A stretch of 64,000 nt of DNA from Sphingobacteriales bacterium. Lineage in GTDB: Bacteria; Bacteroidota; Bacteroidia; Chitinophagales; Chitinophagaceae. The stretch spans positions 558,001-622,000 of the forward strand of contig JACRLZ010000002.1 in assembly GCA_016235125.1 (NCBI GenBank), written 5' to 3'. The translations under genes and the position numbers were made by a program. Each line of letters starts with the position of its first letter. Position 1 is the stretch's first letter. This document shows positions 51,636 through 59,746 of this stretch, piece by piece. The notes below the pieces were generated by a model that was not told the origin of the DNA, did not search any database, and was given only the letters and a program-made list of their open reading frames with translations.

Positions 51636-54209
51636 ATGGCTAAAAAGCTGAAAAAGAAAACCAGTCCTGAGAAAAAAACCAAGAAAACTGCTCCCAATTC
51701 CTTCAAAGCAGATAAAGCGGAAAAAACGAACTGGAAAGCCCTTGCCCGTGATGAACGGACATGGAAGATCGTTGGCGTTGTTTTCCTGCTCATCTCTGTA
51801 TTTCTGCTGATCTCATTTGTTTCTTACCTGTTTACATGGAAAGAAGACCAGGCCAGTGTTCTGAACAGGGGGTTGGGTATTCTTTTCAACGATAAGGTGC
51901 ATGTGTCAAATCTGCTGGGCAAACTGGGCGCCCTTGTTTCCCATTTCTTTATTTATAAAGCATTCGGCATTGCTTCATTTCTGATCTGCACATTCTTTTT
52001 TGTGGTAGGTGTAAACCTGTTGTATCGCAGAAGAGTTTTCTCCATCTGGAAAAATTTAAAATATGTAACAGTCGGTTTGCTGGTATTATCCGTTTCGCTG
52101 GCTTTTGTGTTCGGTTCAAGCGGATTTCCTTTTGGTGGCGCAGTAGGCGACATGATAAGCGGAAAACTGACCGGGGCGTTGGGTAATGTGGGAACCGCTG
52201 CTGTATTGCTTGTATTGGCTGCCGGATATTTTATCTGGCAGTTCAATCCCTCTTTTAACCTGCCACAGAAAAAAGAAGAATTGATGGAAGAAACGGAAGG
52301 ATCAACTGAATTAAATACGGCGCCTGTTACCGGAGGCAAAACGATCAATGACCTGTACAGCGAAAATGCGGGAACAACTTCTGCCAATTCAATGAAAACT
52401 GAGAATGGCATGACGGTTGTTTTTCCTGATGAAAAACCGCTGCATGATCTGAAGGTGATTGAAAAAGATGAAACGCTTGAAGAACAGATTGAAAAAATTG
52501 AGCAACAACAACCCACGGTGGAAGGTGAAATAGTTAATGAGATTTTACAAACTCATGAGTTCAGCATTCCAAAAGAAGAAGCAGAAGAAAAACCAGAACC
52601 TGTAAAAGAAAAGCCCGTTACAAAGAAAAAAGACGAAAACCTTGAACTGGAAATAAAAGCCGGTGCTGAAGAAGCAGAGGAAGAAGCTATGGCTGAAAAC
52701 CTGCCGCCTTATGAGCCTACCCTTGACCTGCGGGATTATAAATATCCCACTCTCGATCTGCTGGAGACACATGGCAGTGAAAAAATAGTGCAGGACATGA
52801 ATGAACTGGAAAATCACAAGAACCAGATCATCGGAACACTCAGGAATTATGCAATAGAGATACAGAAGATAAGCGCAACGGTAGGGCCTACCGTTACTTT
52901 GTATGAGATCGTTCCGGCGCCGGGTGTCCGCATTTCAAGAATTAAAAACCTGGAAGATGATATTGCACTAAGTCTCGCCGCCCTCGGCATCCGCATCATC
53001 GCACCTATACCCGGAAAGGGAACCATTGGCATAGAAGTGCCCAATGTAAGAAAGACGGTGGTAAGCATGAGGACATTACTCGCCTCTGAAAAATTTCAAT
53101 CAAACAATTACAGCCTGCCGATCGCTATCGGCAAAAAGATCGACAACGATAATTTCATTGTTGACCTTACCAGTATGCCGCACCTGTTGATGGCAGGCGC
53201 CACCGGACAAGGTAAATCCGTTGGAGTAAATGCAATACTTGTTTCCTTGTTATACAAAAAACATCCTTCACAACTGAAACTGGTATTGATCGATCCAAAA
53301 AAAGTAGAACTGAGTTTATACCGGCATATTGAAAAACATTTTCTTGCCAAACTTCCCGGCGAAGAAGACGCTATCATTACCGATACAAAGAAAGTGGTGC
53401 ACACACTCAATGCTCTCTGCATTGAAATGGACAACCGCTACGACCTGCTGAAAGAAGCAGGGGCAAGAAACATAAAAGAATACAATGAAAAGTTCATCAA
53501 ACGAAAACTGAACCCTCAGAAAGGACACCAGTATCTTCCGTTCATTGTGCTGGTGATCGATGAATTTGCAGACCTCATTATGACAGCAGGAAAGGAAATA
53601 GAAATGCCGATAGCAAGACTGGCACAGCTGGCAAGGGCTGTGGGCATTCATCTTATCATAGCCACACAGCGGCCTTCTGTAAATATCATTACCGGAACCA
53701 TCAAAGCCAATTTTCCTTCAAGGGTTGCTTTCAAAGTTTCATCCAAGATTGATTCAAGAACGATACTTGATACCGGCGGCGCTGAACAGCTGATAGGGAA
53801 GGGGGATATGCTGATCTCACACCACGGCGAACTCACCCGTTTGCAATGTGCTTTTGTGGATACACCTGAAATAGACGAAATAGTACAATTTATCGGCGAT
53901 CAGCGGGGATACCCTCAGGCATTCCTGCTGCCGGAATACATTGATGAAAAGGAACTGGAAGGAAAGGATTTTGATCTTTCAGAAAGAGATTCACTTTTTG
54001 AAGATGCCGCAAGATTGATCGTTCAAAACCAGATCGGTTCCACTTCTTTATTGCAGCGAAGGATGAAACTCGGTTATAACCGTGCCGGCCGGCTGATGGA
54101 CCAACTGGAAGCTGCAGGCATTGTAGGCCCCAACCAGGGAAGCAAGGCAAGAGAAGTGCTGATAAAAACCGAACTGGAACTTCAACAGCATCTGAATATG
54201 CCGGGCTGA
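51636..54209 (+). CDS. ftsK: DNA translocase FtsK/SpoIIIE
   Basis: An 857-residue translocase that pumps DNA at the division septum. A Lys-rich N-terminus is followed by four transmembrane helices (about 45-200) and an acidic Pro/Glu-rich linker (about 210-365). The RecA-like motor has Walker A in LLMAGATGQGKSVGVNAILV, Walker B in FIVLVIDEFADLIM and LAQLARAVGIHLIIATQRPS. A gamma winged-helix domain (GSTSLLQRRMKLGYNRAGRL) ends the protein. It diverges from the DISM kinase gene. Confidence 0.97.
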   Translation: MAKKLKKKTSPEKKTKKTAPNSFKADKAEKTNWKALARDERTWKIVGVVFLLISVFLLISFVSYLFTWKEDQASVLNRGLGILFNDKVHVSNLLGKLGALVSHFFIYKAFGIASFLICTFFFVVGVNLLYRRRVFSIWKNLKYVTVGLLVLSVSLAFVFGSSGFPFGGAVGDMISGKLTGALGNVGTAAVLLVLAAGYFIWQFNPSFNLPQKKEELMEETEGSTELNTAPVTGGKTINDLYSENAGTTSANSMKTENGMTVVFPDEKPLHDLKVIEKDETLEEQIEKIEQQQPTVEGEIVNEILQTHEFSIPKEEAEEKPEPVKEKPVTKKKDENLELEIKAGAEEAEEEAMAENLPPYEPTLDLRDYKYPTLDLLETHGSEKIVQDMNELENHKNQIIGTLRNYAIEIQKISATVGPTVTLYEIVPAPGVRISRIKNLEDDIALSLAALGIRIIAPIPGKGTIGIEVPNVRKTVVSMRTLLASEKFQSNNYSLPIAIGKKIDNDNFIVDLTSMPHLLMAGATGQGKSVGVNAILVSLLYKKHPSQLKLVLIDPKKVELSLYRHIEKHFLAKLPGEEDAIITDTKKVVHTLNALCIEMDNRYDLLKEAGARNIKEYNEKFIKRKLNPQKGHQYLPFIVLVIDEFADLIMTAGKEIEMPIARLAQLARAVGIHLIIATQRPSVNIITGTIKANFPSRVAFKVSSKIDSRTILDTGGAEQLIGKGDMLISHHGELTRLQCAFVDTPEIDEIVQFIGDQRGYPQAFLLPEYIDEKELEGKDFDLSERDSLFEDAARLIVQNQIGSTSLLQRRMKLGYNRAGRLMDQLEAAGIVGPNQGSKAREVLIKTELELQQHLNMPG

Positions 54210-54363
54210 CCCGTTACTGCCTTGTTAAGAAAAAAACACCCGGTTTTGTTGAAGCAACCCGGCATGATCCTTATCCATCATCTTGCTGCAATTAACCATT
54301 ATATTTGCCTGCCCAACAACAGTTGAGTTGGACATTGATACCAAGCCACACAAACCATTCAGG

Positions 54364-55014
54364 ATGAACAAATTTATTTTATCCTTTTCTTTATTGCTGA
54401 TTGCTAAGTTTCATTATGCCCAGGGCAAGACAGACCCCGAAGCAAAAGCTATTCTTGACGGGGTAAGCGCCAAATTCAAAACCTTTACCACCGTACAGGC
54501 TACTTTCAGTTATAAGGTGGAGAATTCTTCCGGAAAATCACTTTCCAATAAAAGCGGGAGTATTATGCTGAAAGGAACAAAGTACAGGGTAAGCTTCAGC
54601 GGGCAGGAAATATTTTGCAACGGCACCACGGTCTGGAATTATGATAAAGCGGCCAACGAGGTTACTATCAGCAAACTTGATGCTTCAAGCGGCATGATAA
54701 CCCCGCAAAAGCTGTTCACCAATTTCTACGACAAGGATTTTTTGTACTTGCTGAACGGCGAGAAAAAAGTGGGTAATAAAACAATGCAGGAAATTGAAAT
54801 GACCCCTGTGGATAAGAGCAAGCCCTTTCACAAAGTATATGTGCTGGTGGACAAGAAAGCCAAAACCATTTACAGCACCAAGGTACTGGAGAATGCAGGT
54901 AACCGCTACACTTACACGGTAAACAATATGAAAACAAACAAACCGATCGATGACAAGCAGTTTGTTTTTGATAAATCAAAGTATCCGGGGGTGGAGGAAG
55001 TGGATCTGCGGTAA
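54364..55014 (+). CDS. LolA-like outer-membrane lipoprotein carrier
   Basis: A 216-residue periplasmic protein with a signal peptide (MNKFILSFSLLLIAKFHYAQ) and a LolA/LolB-type half-barrel. Pattern segments include FTTVQATFSYKVENSSGK, IMLKGTKYRVSFSG, ITPQKLFTNFYDKDFLYLL and FVFDKSKYPGVEEVDL. LolA chaperones lipoproteins between membranes, which Bacteroidota need in large numbers. The ATG at 54364 begins the signal peptide; an upstream in-frame start is rejected. It follows ftsK by 154 bases, an order common in this phylum. Confidence 0.88.
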   Translation: MNKFILSFSLLLIAKFHYAQGKTDPEAKAILDGVSAKFKTFTTVQATFSYKVENSSGKSLSNKSGSIMLKGTKYRVSFSGQEIFCNGTTVWNYDKAANEVTISKLDASSGMITPQKLFTNFYDKDFLYLLNGEKKVGNKTMQEIEMTPVDKSKPFHKVYVLVDKKAKTIYSTKVLENAGNRYTYTVNNMKTNKPIDDKQFVFDKSKYPGVEEVDLR

Positions 55015-55118
55015 TGCAGCTCACAAAATGTGGGCGGGTAAAAAACTCCCCGAAAATAAGGACTATTTGAAACCAGTCAGATCGGCCACATCGATATTAT
55101 TGTATATGTGTTGGGGAA

Positions 55119-55418
55119 TCAAATAAAAATAGCCACATTGATTTTCTTTCCGGCAATAATATTTTCCTTTTTTCTTATTTCAGCTTTTAACGGAAGCAGG
55201 TAAGTATCCCTTTTAGAATCAAACCATATCGCTGTTTTCCATTCGCTGCCTCTTATTGTTGCTGTTGCAGGAAGTCTTCCCCATCCCGTTTCTTCGGGTT
55301 TAAAAGCTTTTCTTATCTCTTTTGACATTTTCAAAGGCAATGAAATAAAATACCATCCGGCAGGGCCATTATATTGCCAGGGTTTTGCAGAAAAACCGAA
55401 TTGAATTTTAATGGTCAT
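55119..55418 (-). CDS. DUF1905-domain protein
   Basis: A 99-residue protein matching the DUF1905 fold: an N-terminal strand with FSAKPWQYNGPAGWYFISLP, a conserved GWGRLPATATIRGSEWKTAIW and a final DTYLLPLKAEIRKKE. DUF1905 proteins are small beta-barrels of unknown function, often next to YdeI/DUF1801-type proteins, as here. It is the last of three small minus-strand genes in an accessory stretch. Confidence 0.82.
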   Translation of the reverse strand: MTIKIQFGFSAKPWQYNGPAGWYFISLPLKMSKEIRKAFKPEETGWGRLPATATIRGSEWKTAIWFDSKRDTYLLPLKAEIRKKENIIAGKKINVAIFI

Positions 55419-55597
55419 TATTAATCAGTAGGTAAAAATGGCGGGTTTTTAATAATTGATTTAATTTCAGGCCAAGGGTTCGCAGCTATGCGTTCTGGCG
55501 GATTAGATGCACTAACCTGTCGTGCCGTTAACGGTTCGTTGTTTTTCGTTTTATTGTCATGGATTGTCGTTGTCATACGCTTATTGATCATTGTCGG

Positions 55598-55861
55598 TTA
55601 TGTTGTCTGCTCAACAGCATCCCGTATTGCTGCTTCAGGTATATCAGGCTGTATATCTTTCAGCGTTTTGAACTTAATGCAATATCCGCTCACTCCCGCC
55701 TTGCCGGTTTTTTTTCCATATGTCCGGGCTAAGTATGTTTTATCCTTAATACCCATTATATAGACTGAGATACCGGTTGTGTTTGCACTCAAATCAATTT
55801 GATAGAACCCCCTGGTTCTGCTGGTGTAATTTATGGTTTTTGTTAAAGTTATTTTTTGCAT
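55598..55861 (-). pseudogene. N-terminally truncated DUF1801-like gene
   Basis: The 87-codon frame (MQKITLTKTINYTSRTRGFY onward) aligns, from memory, with the second half of DUF1801/YdhG-like proteins of about 130-140 residues: a strand resembling LTLYIM (ISVYIMGIKDKTYLA), then KTGKAGVSGYCIKFKTLKDI. The first about 50 residues are missing, and only 28 bases separate its ATG from the previous gene, leaving no room for them. It may be a decayed gene or a short functional relative. Confidence 0.55.
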
Positions 55862-55889
55862 GAAACTTTCAAATTAGCAGTAGCTGTTC

Positions 55890-56510
55890 TCATTTCTTCG
55901 CCAGTTTGTATCTTACATGTGTTGTTAAGTCTGATGGTATCACTTCTGCAATCTGAATATCATATATGTCTTTGTGAATGTCTTCAAACAGCCGTATGCC
56001 ACTTCCTAAAAAAACAGGGGCAATGTGAATAAAACACTCGTCAATAAGTCCCGCATTCAGGAATTGTTGAATAGTATTCGCTCCTCCGATTATTCTTATG
56101 TCCTTTCCTTTGGCTGATTGTCTTGCTTTTTCCAATGCACTTTGTATTCCGTCATTGATAAAATAAAAAGTGGTTGTTCCCTTTTGAACCCAGGGCTTGC
56201 GTTCTTCTTGTGTCAGCACATAAACATCTGCTTTATACAAATCTTCCGGCCAACTGACTTCGCCTTCCTCAAACATTCGTTTTCCCATAACGTAAGCACC
56301 TGTTCTTGCGAACACATCATCAATTAATTTACCGTCGGCGCCGTATTCTTCACCGCCTTCCATTTTGAGGTGTTTCCAGAATGCTTTTTGTTTAAACATC
56401 CACTGGTGGATCTTTGGTGAAACGCCCCCCATTGGATTAGCCGGACTTCTGTTATCGCCTGCGAAAAAACCATCCAGTGATATTCCGCTGTCAAATATAA
56501 TTTTGCTCAT
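55890..56510 (-). CDS. RibD C-terminal-domain (dihydrofolate-reductase-like) protein
   Basis: A 206-residue reductase of the RibD_C/DHFR-like superfamily. MSKIIFDSGISLDGFFAG, a GAYVMGKRMFEEG segment, VYVLTQEERKP and the NADPH-site DIRIIGGANTIQQFLNAGLIDE match the stand-alone 'dihydrofolate reductase family' proteins. These are not folate enzymes with known roles; the substrate is unknown. A TAATTTTG -7 box (minus strand, 56526-56533) lies 15 bases upstream, so it has its own promoter. Confidence 0.88.
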   Translation of the reverse strand: MSKIIFDSGISLDGFFAGDNRSPANPMGGVSPKIHQWMFKQKAFWKHLKMEGGEEYGADGKLIDDVFARTGAYVMGKRMFEEGEVSWPEDLYKADVYVLTQEERKPWVQKGTTTFYFINDGIQSALEKARQSAKGKDIRIIGGANTIQQFLNAGLIDECFIHIAPVFLGSGIRLFEDIHKDIYDIQIAEVIPSDLTTHVRYKLAKK

Positions 56511-56525
56511 TATTTATTGTTCTTC

Positions 56526-56533
56526 AAAATTAA
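56526..56533 (-). promoter_or_regulatory. -7 box of the RibD_C gene
   Basis: On the minus strand TAATTTTG matches TAnnTTTG and lies 15 bases before the ATG, giving a leader of about 10 nt. Confidence 0.5.
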
Positions 56534-56782
56534 TATTTCGCCGTTGGTATCTCAAATCTTTGAGCGGTCTTTGTTGAGTGTTGCCTGCCTGCGCTGCTCA
56601 GCCGCCATGCAAGACTCAAAAGCGGCTTGATATTTTTTCGGAACAGCTGCAACGGGGAAAATCATCGTCTGAAAAGGCTAAGTTAAACCAAAACAAGTAT
56701 CGTAATTGCCCAACGGGCAAAGTAGTACATGGCAACCAAAAAATTTCGACGAGTGTACGGCTCGAAAATATATGATTATGCT

Positions 56783-56977
56783 GCTAACGTTGAAGCATTG
56801 GCGATGTGGCGGTATTCTGTGTTACGTCTGCCCGGTGCCGCTGCTGATTAAAGATACAAATGCTCATTGTTTATTCTATTGCTCGGCGTTATTCGTCTGC
56901 CGAAACAAAAGCTCATTAACGAACAAAAAGCTGAGAATATATTCGTCGCCCCGCCATATTGCCAATGCAATGTTAGC
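56783..56977 (-). repeat. attC-like 195-bp imperfect inverted repeat downstream of the TIR gene
   Basis: The left arm (56783-56812, GCTAACGTTGAAGCATTGGC...) and right arm (56951-56977, ending AATGTTAGC) pair along their length. Three differences would be G-T wobbles and one is a 3-base bulge. The ends GCTAAC and GTTAGC recall the inner core bases of integron attC sites. The arms enclose 138 bases. It begins 10 bases after the TIR gene stop. The rest of the 477-base gap (56511-56782) shows only a small TTGCCC/GGGCAA hairpin at 56705-56719 and no gene. No integrase is present in the window. Confidence 0.45.
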
Positions 56978-56987
56978 CGTAGTACTT

Positions 56988-58292
56988 TCACGGTTCTATT
57001 TTCAGTCCATCAACTATTTTTTGGAACATTTTCTGAAAATCATCTTCATTGTATCCTTTCTTGTTGAATGGACTAAAGTCTAAAGCATTCACTCGTTTTA
57101 TTTCTTCAATATTCTCCCAATATTCATTTGCTAGTTCTATAGGTCTGATTTGATTCTTTTTAACTTTAAATAAATAGTCGTCTATAGTTATTGGAAAAAA
57201 AACATTGCTCCATGAAAGTTCTTGTTTTTTTCTTGCCGTGGTCAACTCGAATTGACAAGCCTTGCTACGAATTGAGTATTCAGATGCAATAAATAAAAGC
57301 TTGTCATGGGCACCAATTCCAGAAGTCATGATATCTTCCAAAGGTTTACCGCCTGGTGCATCTTTTTCCCACATGAATGTCCTAATGCCCTGATTATTTA
57401 AGCTGTCATTTATCTTTTTCGCAAATTCAGAATCTTTAAAACTGTAGGAAATAAAAACCGTTGAAAACGTCTTTTGTGTGGTCATTCCTGAAACAATTGC
57501 TTTTAAGTTTACTTTGTTCTTGATGTTAAAATAGCTTGAAAGTATTTCATCACTCAATTCATCGCTTTGCAATATTGTTTGAAAGTCCATTGTGGCATAA
57601 CTTTCATACTTAAGTTTCTTAGTGACTATAAAACATTCATTGTCCACAAAGCAATCTATAAAGCCACTTCTGTAAAGTATTGAGTTTACGAAGCGACTAT
57701 TTCTTAGGTTAAGTCTATGAAAATTTGAAGAATCTATTCTGCAATCTTGAAATAACATGTCTATGAATTCATCATCCCTTTCAACTTTATTGTCCTTATA
57801 ATATTGCAGTGTCATAAAATGAGAGTCGTCAATATCGCAGTCATAGAATAGGATGTTTTCTGAAGGAAATAGCCCCCCAAAGCTACAAGTCATCAAAGTG
57901 CAGCTGTCATACGTCAAATTAAAAACACTTCCCTCGTCAAGTTCAACGTTTCTGAAATAGCACTTTTCAAAATAAAGCCCATTCCAATCCATTTCTAAAT
58001 GAGAAAATCTACTATTTCTAAAGCCACAGTCCTTGAACTCGCAATTTTGGAAAATGCAGAAGAACCCCCAAATGCCATCAAAGTCACAGTTGATAAATTT
58101 TACGCTACGAAATTCAATCCCATGAAAATTTCCTGTAAAACTAAAGTCCCTAAAAGTCTTTCTCACAACCCTTCTTTCTTTCTCGTAGAATCCCTTTTTT
58201 GAAACTCCAATGCTTTTTGGGAAATTCTTTTTCAAGAATTTCATCAATGAGTCAGCTCCATTGATTATAGTCTTTGGCTTTTCTTTCGTCAT
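56988..58292 (-). CDS. Pentapeptide-repeat protein with C-terminal TIR domain
   Basis: A 434-residue protein. Residues about 45-205 form a pentapeptide-repeat right-handed helix (FINCDFDGI, FQNCEFKDCGFRNSRFSHLE, RIDSSNFHRLNLRNSRF). Residues about 277-400 form a TIR domain: VFISYSFKDSEFAKKIND, GIRTFMWEKDAPGG and CQFELTTARKK, with Glu349 at the position of the NADase catalytic residue. Bacterial TIR domains often cleave NAD in anti-phage defence; that role is inferred. No signal peptide or membrane helix. The DNA is more AT-rich than the neighbours, and an attC-like structure follows, both suggesting acquisition. Confidence 0.88.
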   Translation of the reverse strand: MTKEKPKTIINGADSLMKFLKKNFPKSIGVSKKGFYEKERRVVRKTFRDFSFTGNFHGIEFRSVKFINCDFDGIWGFFCIFQNCEFKDCGFRNSRFSHLEMDWNGLYFEKCYFRNVELDEGSVFNLTYDSCTLMTCSFGGLFPSENILFYDCDIDDSHFMTLQYYKDNKVERDDEFIDMLFQDCRIDSSNFHRLNLRNSRFVNSILYRSGFIDCFVDNECFIVTKKLKYESYATMDFQTILQSDELSDEILSSYFNIKNKVNLKAIVSGMTTQKTFSTVFISYSFKDSEFAKKINDSLNNQGIRTFMWEKDAPGGKPLEDIMTSGIGAHDKLLFIASEYSIRSKACQFELTTARKKQELSWSNVFFPITIDDYLFKVKKNQIRPIELANEYWENIEEIKRVNALDFSPFNKKGYNEDDFQKMFQKIVDGLKIEP

Positions 58293-58350
58293 TGGTCGTA
58301 GTCAGGTGGTTGTTTTGGTATTACGACTAACTCTGTAATATACGAAATGT

Positions 58351-58395
58351 CTGGCTTAGGTTGGTTCTGAAAATCAGCTTAAGTTTAAGCCAGAA
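58351..58395. repeat. Inverted repeat upstream of the TIR gene
   Basis: TCTGGCTTA (58351-58359) and TAAGCCAGA (58387-58395) are perfect 9-bp arms with an inner CTGA/TCAG pair. It lies 59 bases from the TIR start and may mark the upstream limit of the acquired segment or act as an operator. Confidence 0.4.
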
Positions 58396-58404
58396 ACAAT
58401 TTAT

Positions 58405-58650
58405 TTGCGAACAACGATACATATAAAATATTTTCACCCGTTACTGGCAATTGGGCTTGAAAACGTAAGGAATGCCTGGCTGCTGTCGGATTTAAATAAA
58501 CCGGTTAAACTGAAAACCATAATTTACCAGGGTAGGTTAGCTTACCGTTTCCCTGTTTCGGGTAAGCGAATCAGCTATCTGACACTTAAGAAGGGGCTTG
58601 TGAAAAAAACTGTCGTTTTCTATCATGAAATACAGCTTCTTCCGTTTTGA
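58405..58650 (+). CDS. Small hypothetical protein with TTG start
   Basis: An 81-codon frame with only a TTG start and no internal ATG. The second half (LKTIIYQGRLAYRFPVSGKRISYLTLKKGL) has a plausible basic beta-rich protein pattern, and the third-base usage resembles neighbouring genes. I do not recognise a family. It ends 2 bases from the convergent kdsA stop. It could be the 3-prime end of a gene interrupted by the accessory segment to its left. Confidence 0.4.
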   Translation: MRTTIHIKYFHPLLAIGLENVRNAWLLSDLNKPVKLKTIIYQGRLAYRFPVSGKRISYLTLKKGLVKKTVVFYHEIQLLPF

Positions 58651-58652
58651 TC

Positions 58653-59471
58653 TTAGATTACCGCTTTCCTTATTCTCACCAATTGTGCCAACAGTTCTTC
58701 CAGCAGATCCAGCTTTAGCATATTTGCCCCATCACTCAATGCCTTAGATGGGTCAGGGTGCGTTTCAATAAATATTCCATCTGCTCCGGCGGCTATAGCT
58801 GCCCTGGCAATAGTGCTTATCATTTGCGGATTACCGCCTGTTACTCCCGACGTTTGATTAGGTTGTTGCAAAGAATGTGTCACATCCATTATCACCGGGG
58901 CGTATTGCTGCATAATGGGTATGTTGCGCATATCAACTACCAGATCCTGGTAACCAAAAGTGGTTCCTCTTTCTGTCAGCATCACTTTATTATTACCGGC
59001 ATTACTCACTTTATCTGCTGCAAACTTCATGGCTTCGCCGCTGACGAATTGTCCTTTCTTTACATTAATGATCTTTCCTGTTTGCGCCGCAGCAACTAAT
59101 AGTTCAGTTTGCCGGCAAAGAAAAGCAGGTATCTGGAGTATGTCCACATAGTTAGCCGCATTGGCTGCTTCTTCCGGCGAATGAACATCCGTAATAACAG
59201 GCAGTGAGAATTGCGAACTGATATTTTGCAGCATACGGAGCGCCACCTCATCACCAATGCCGGTAAATGATGAAGCACTGGTGCGGTTGGCTTTGCGGTA
59301 GGATGATTTGAATATGTATGGGATGCGGAGCTTTTTACAGATGCCGGAAACTTTTTCCGCTACTTCAAGGATCAGTTCATTGCTTTCCACCACGCAGGGT
59401 CCGGCCACAACGAAGAAACTCTTCTCATCATAGGTCTGCGCTTCAAATAAGTCTTTCAGGAATTTTTGCAT
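58653..59471 (-). CDS. kdsA: 3-deoxy-8-phosphooctulonate synthase
   Basis: A 272-residue KDO-8-phosphate synthase, joining PEP and arabinose-5-phosphate for lipopolysaccharide core synthesis. Motifs: FFVVAGPCVVES, FKSSYRKANRTSASSF, ITDVHSPEEA, IPAFLCRQTELL, NVKKGQF and VTGGNPQMISTIARAAIAAGADGIFIETHPDP. ATG at 59471 is preferred, because a complete promoter (-33 TTG, -7 TATCTTTG) ends 4 bases before it; an in-frame upstream start would lie inside that promoter. Confidence 0.96.
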   Translation of the reverse strand: MQKFLKDLFEAQTYDEKSFFVVAGPCVVESNELILEVAEKVSGICKKLRIPYIFKSSYRKANRTSASSFTGIGDEVALRMLQNISSQFSLPVITDVHSPEEAANAANYVDILQIPAFLCRQTELLVAAAQTGKIINVKKGQFVSGEAMKFAADKVSNAGNNKVMLTERGTTFGYQDLVVDMRNIPIMQQYAPVIMDVTHSLQQPNQTSGVTGGNPQMISTIARAAIAAGADGIFIETHPDPSKALSDGANMLKLDLLEELLAQLVRIRKAVI

Positions 59472-59475
59472 GGGG

Positions 59476-59505
59476 CAAAGATAGGAGGGAAGAAAGAAGG
59501 CACAA
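59476..59505 (-). promoter_or_regulatory. Promoter of kdsA (leaderless type)
   Basis: On the minus strand TTG (59503-59505) and TATCTTTG (59476-59483) are separated by 19 bases. The box ends 4 bases before the ATG. The -33 part falls within a GTACAAGGCACAAGG-type repeat. Confidence 0.6.
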
Positions 59506-59738
59506 GGTGCAAGGTACAAGGCACAAGGTTTAAGCGGCTAGTGTAGCGGTCATTTTAAAATCAGGATGGATTCGTTTAATAAGCTTAACCGCCAGGACGC
59601 TAAGACGCAAAGGTTCGCAAAGAATTTCTTAGCGTTACATGGCGCCCTTGCGACTTTGCGGTTAAACATTTTCAAATTGAATTACTACCGGATAGAGTTC
59701 TCTTTACTTGTTCCTTGATTCTTGTATCTTGTGCCTTT
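59498..59738. repeat. Two nested phrase-like inverted repeats between kdsA and the epimerase gene
   Basis: Outer pair: a GGCACAAGGTGCAAGG-type run at 59498-59529 faces its inverted relative (CTTGTATCTTGTGCC) near 59721-59735. Inner pair: TTAACCGCCAGGACGC... at 59585-59608 pairs imperfectly (about 18 of 24) with ...GACTTTGCGGTTAA at 59642-59665. The inner element resembles the cacaaaggcactaag repeats at 40879 and 45105. No gene is seen in this 275-base gap. Confidence 0.65.
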
Positions 59739-59746
59739 TATTTGTT

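Noticed and set aside
55488..55763. Plus-strand 91-codon frame in the accessory stretch
   Set aside because: Mostly antisense to the DUF1801-like gene, and the hydrophobic composition is a complement effect.
56578..57083. Plus-strand frames in the gap before the TIR gene
   Set aside because: They cross the attC-like structure and the antisense of the TIR gene; no protein-like features.
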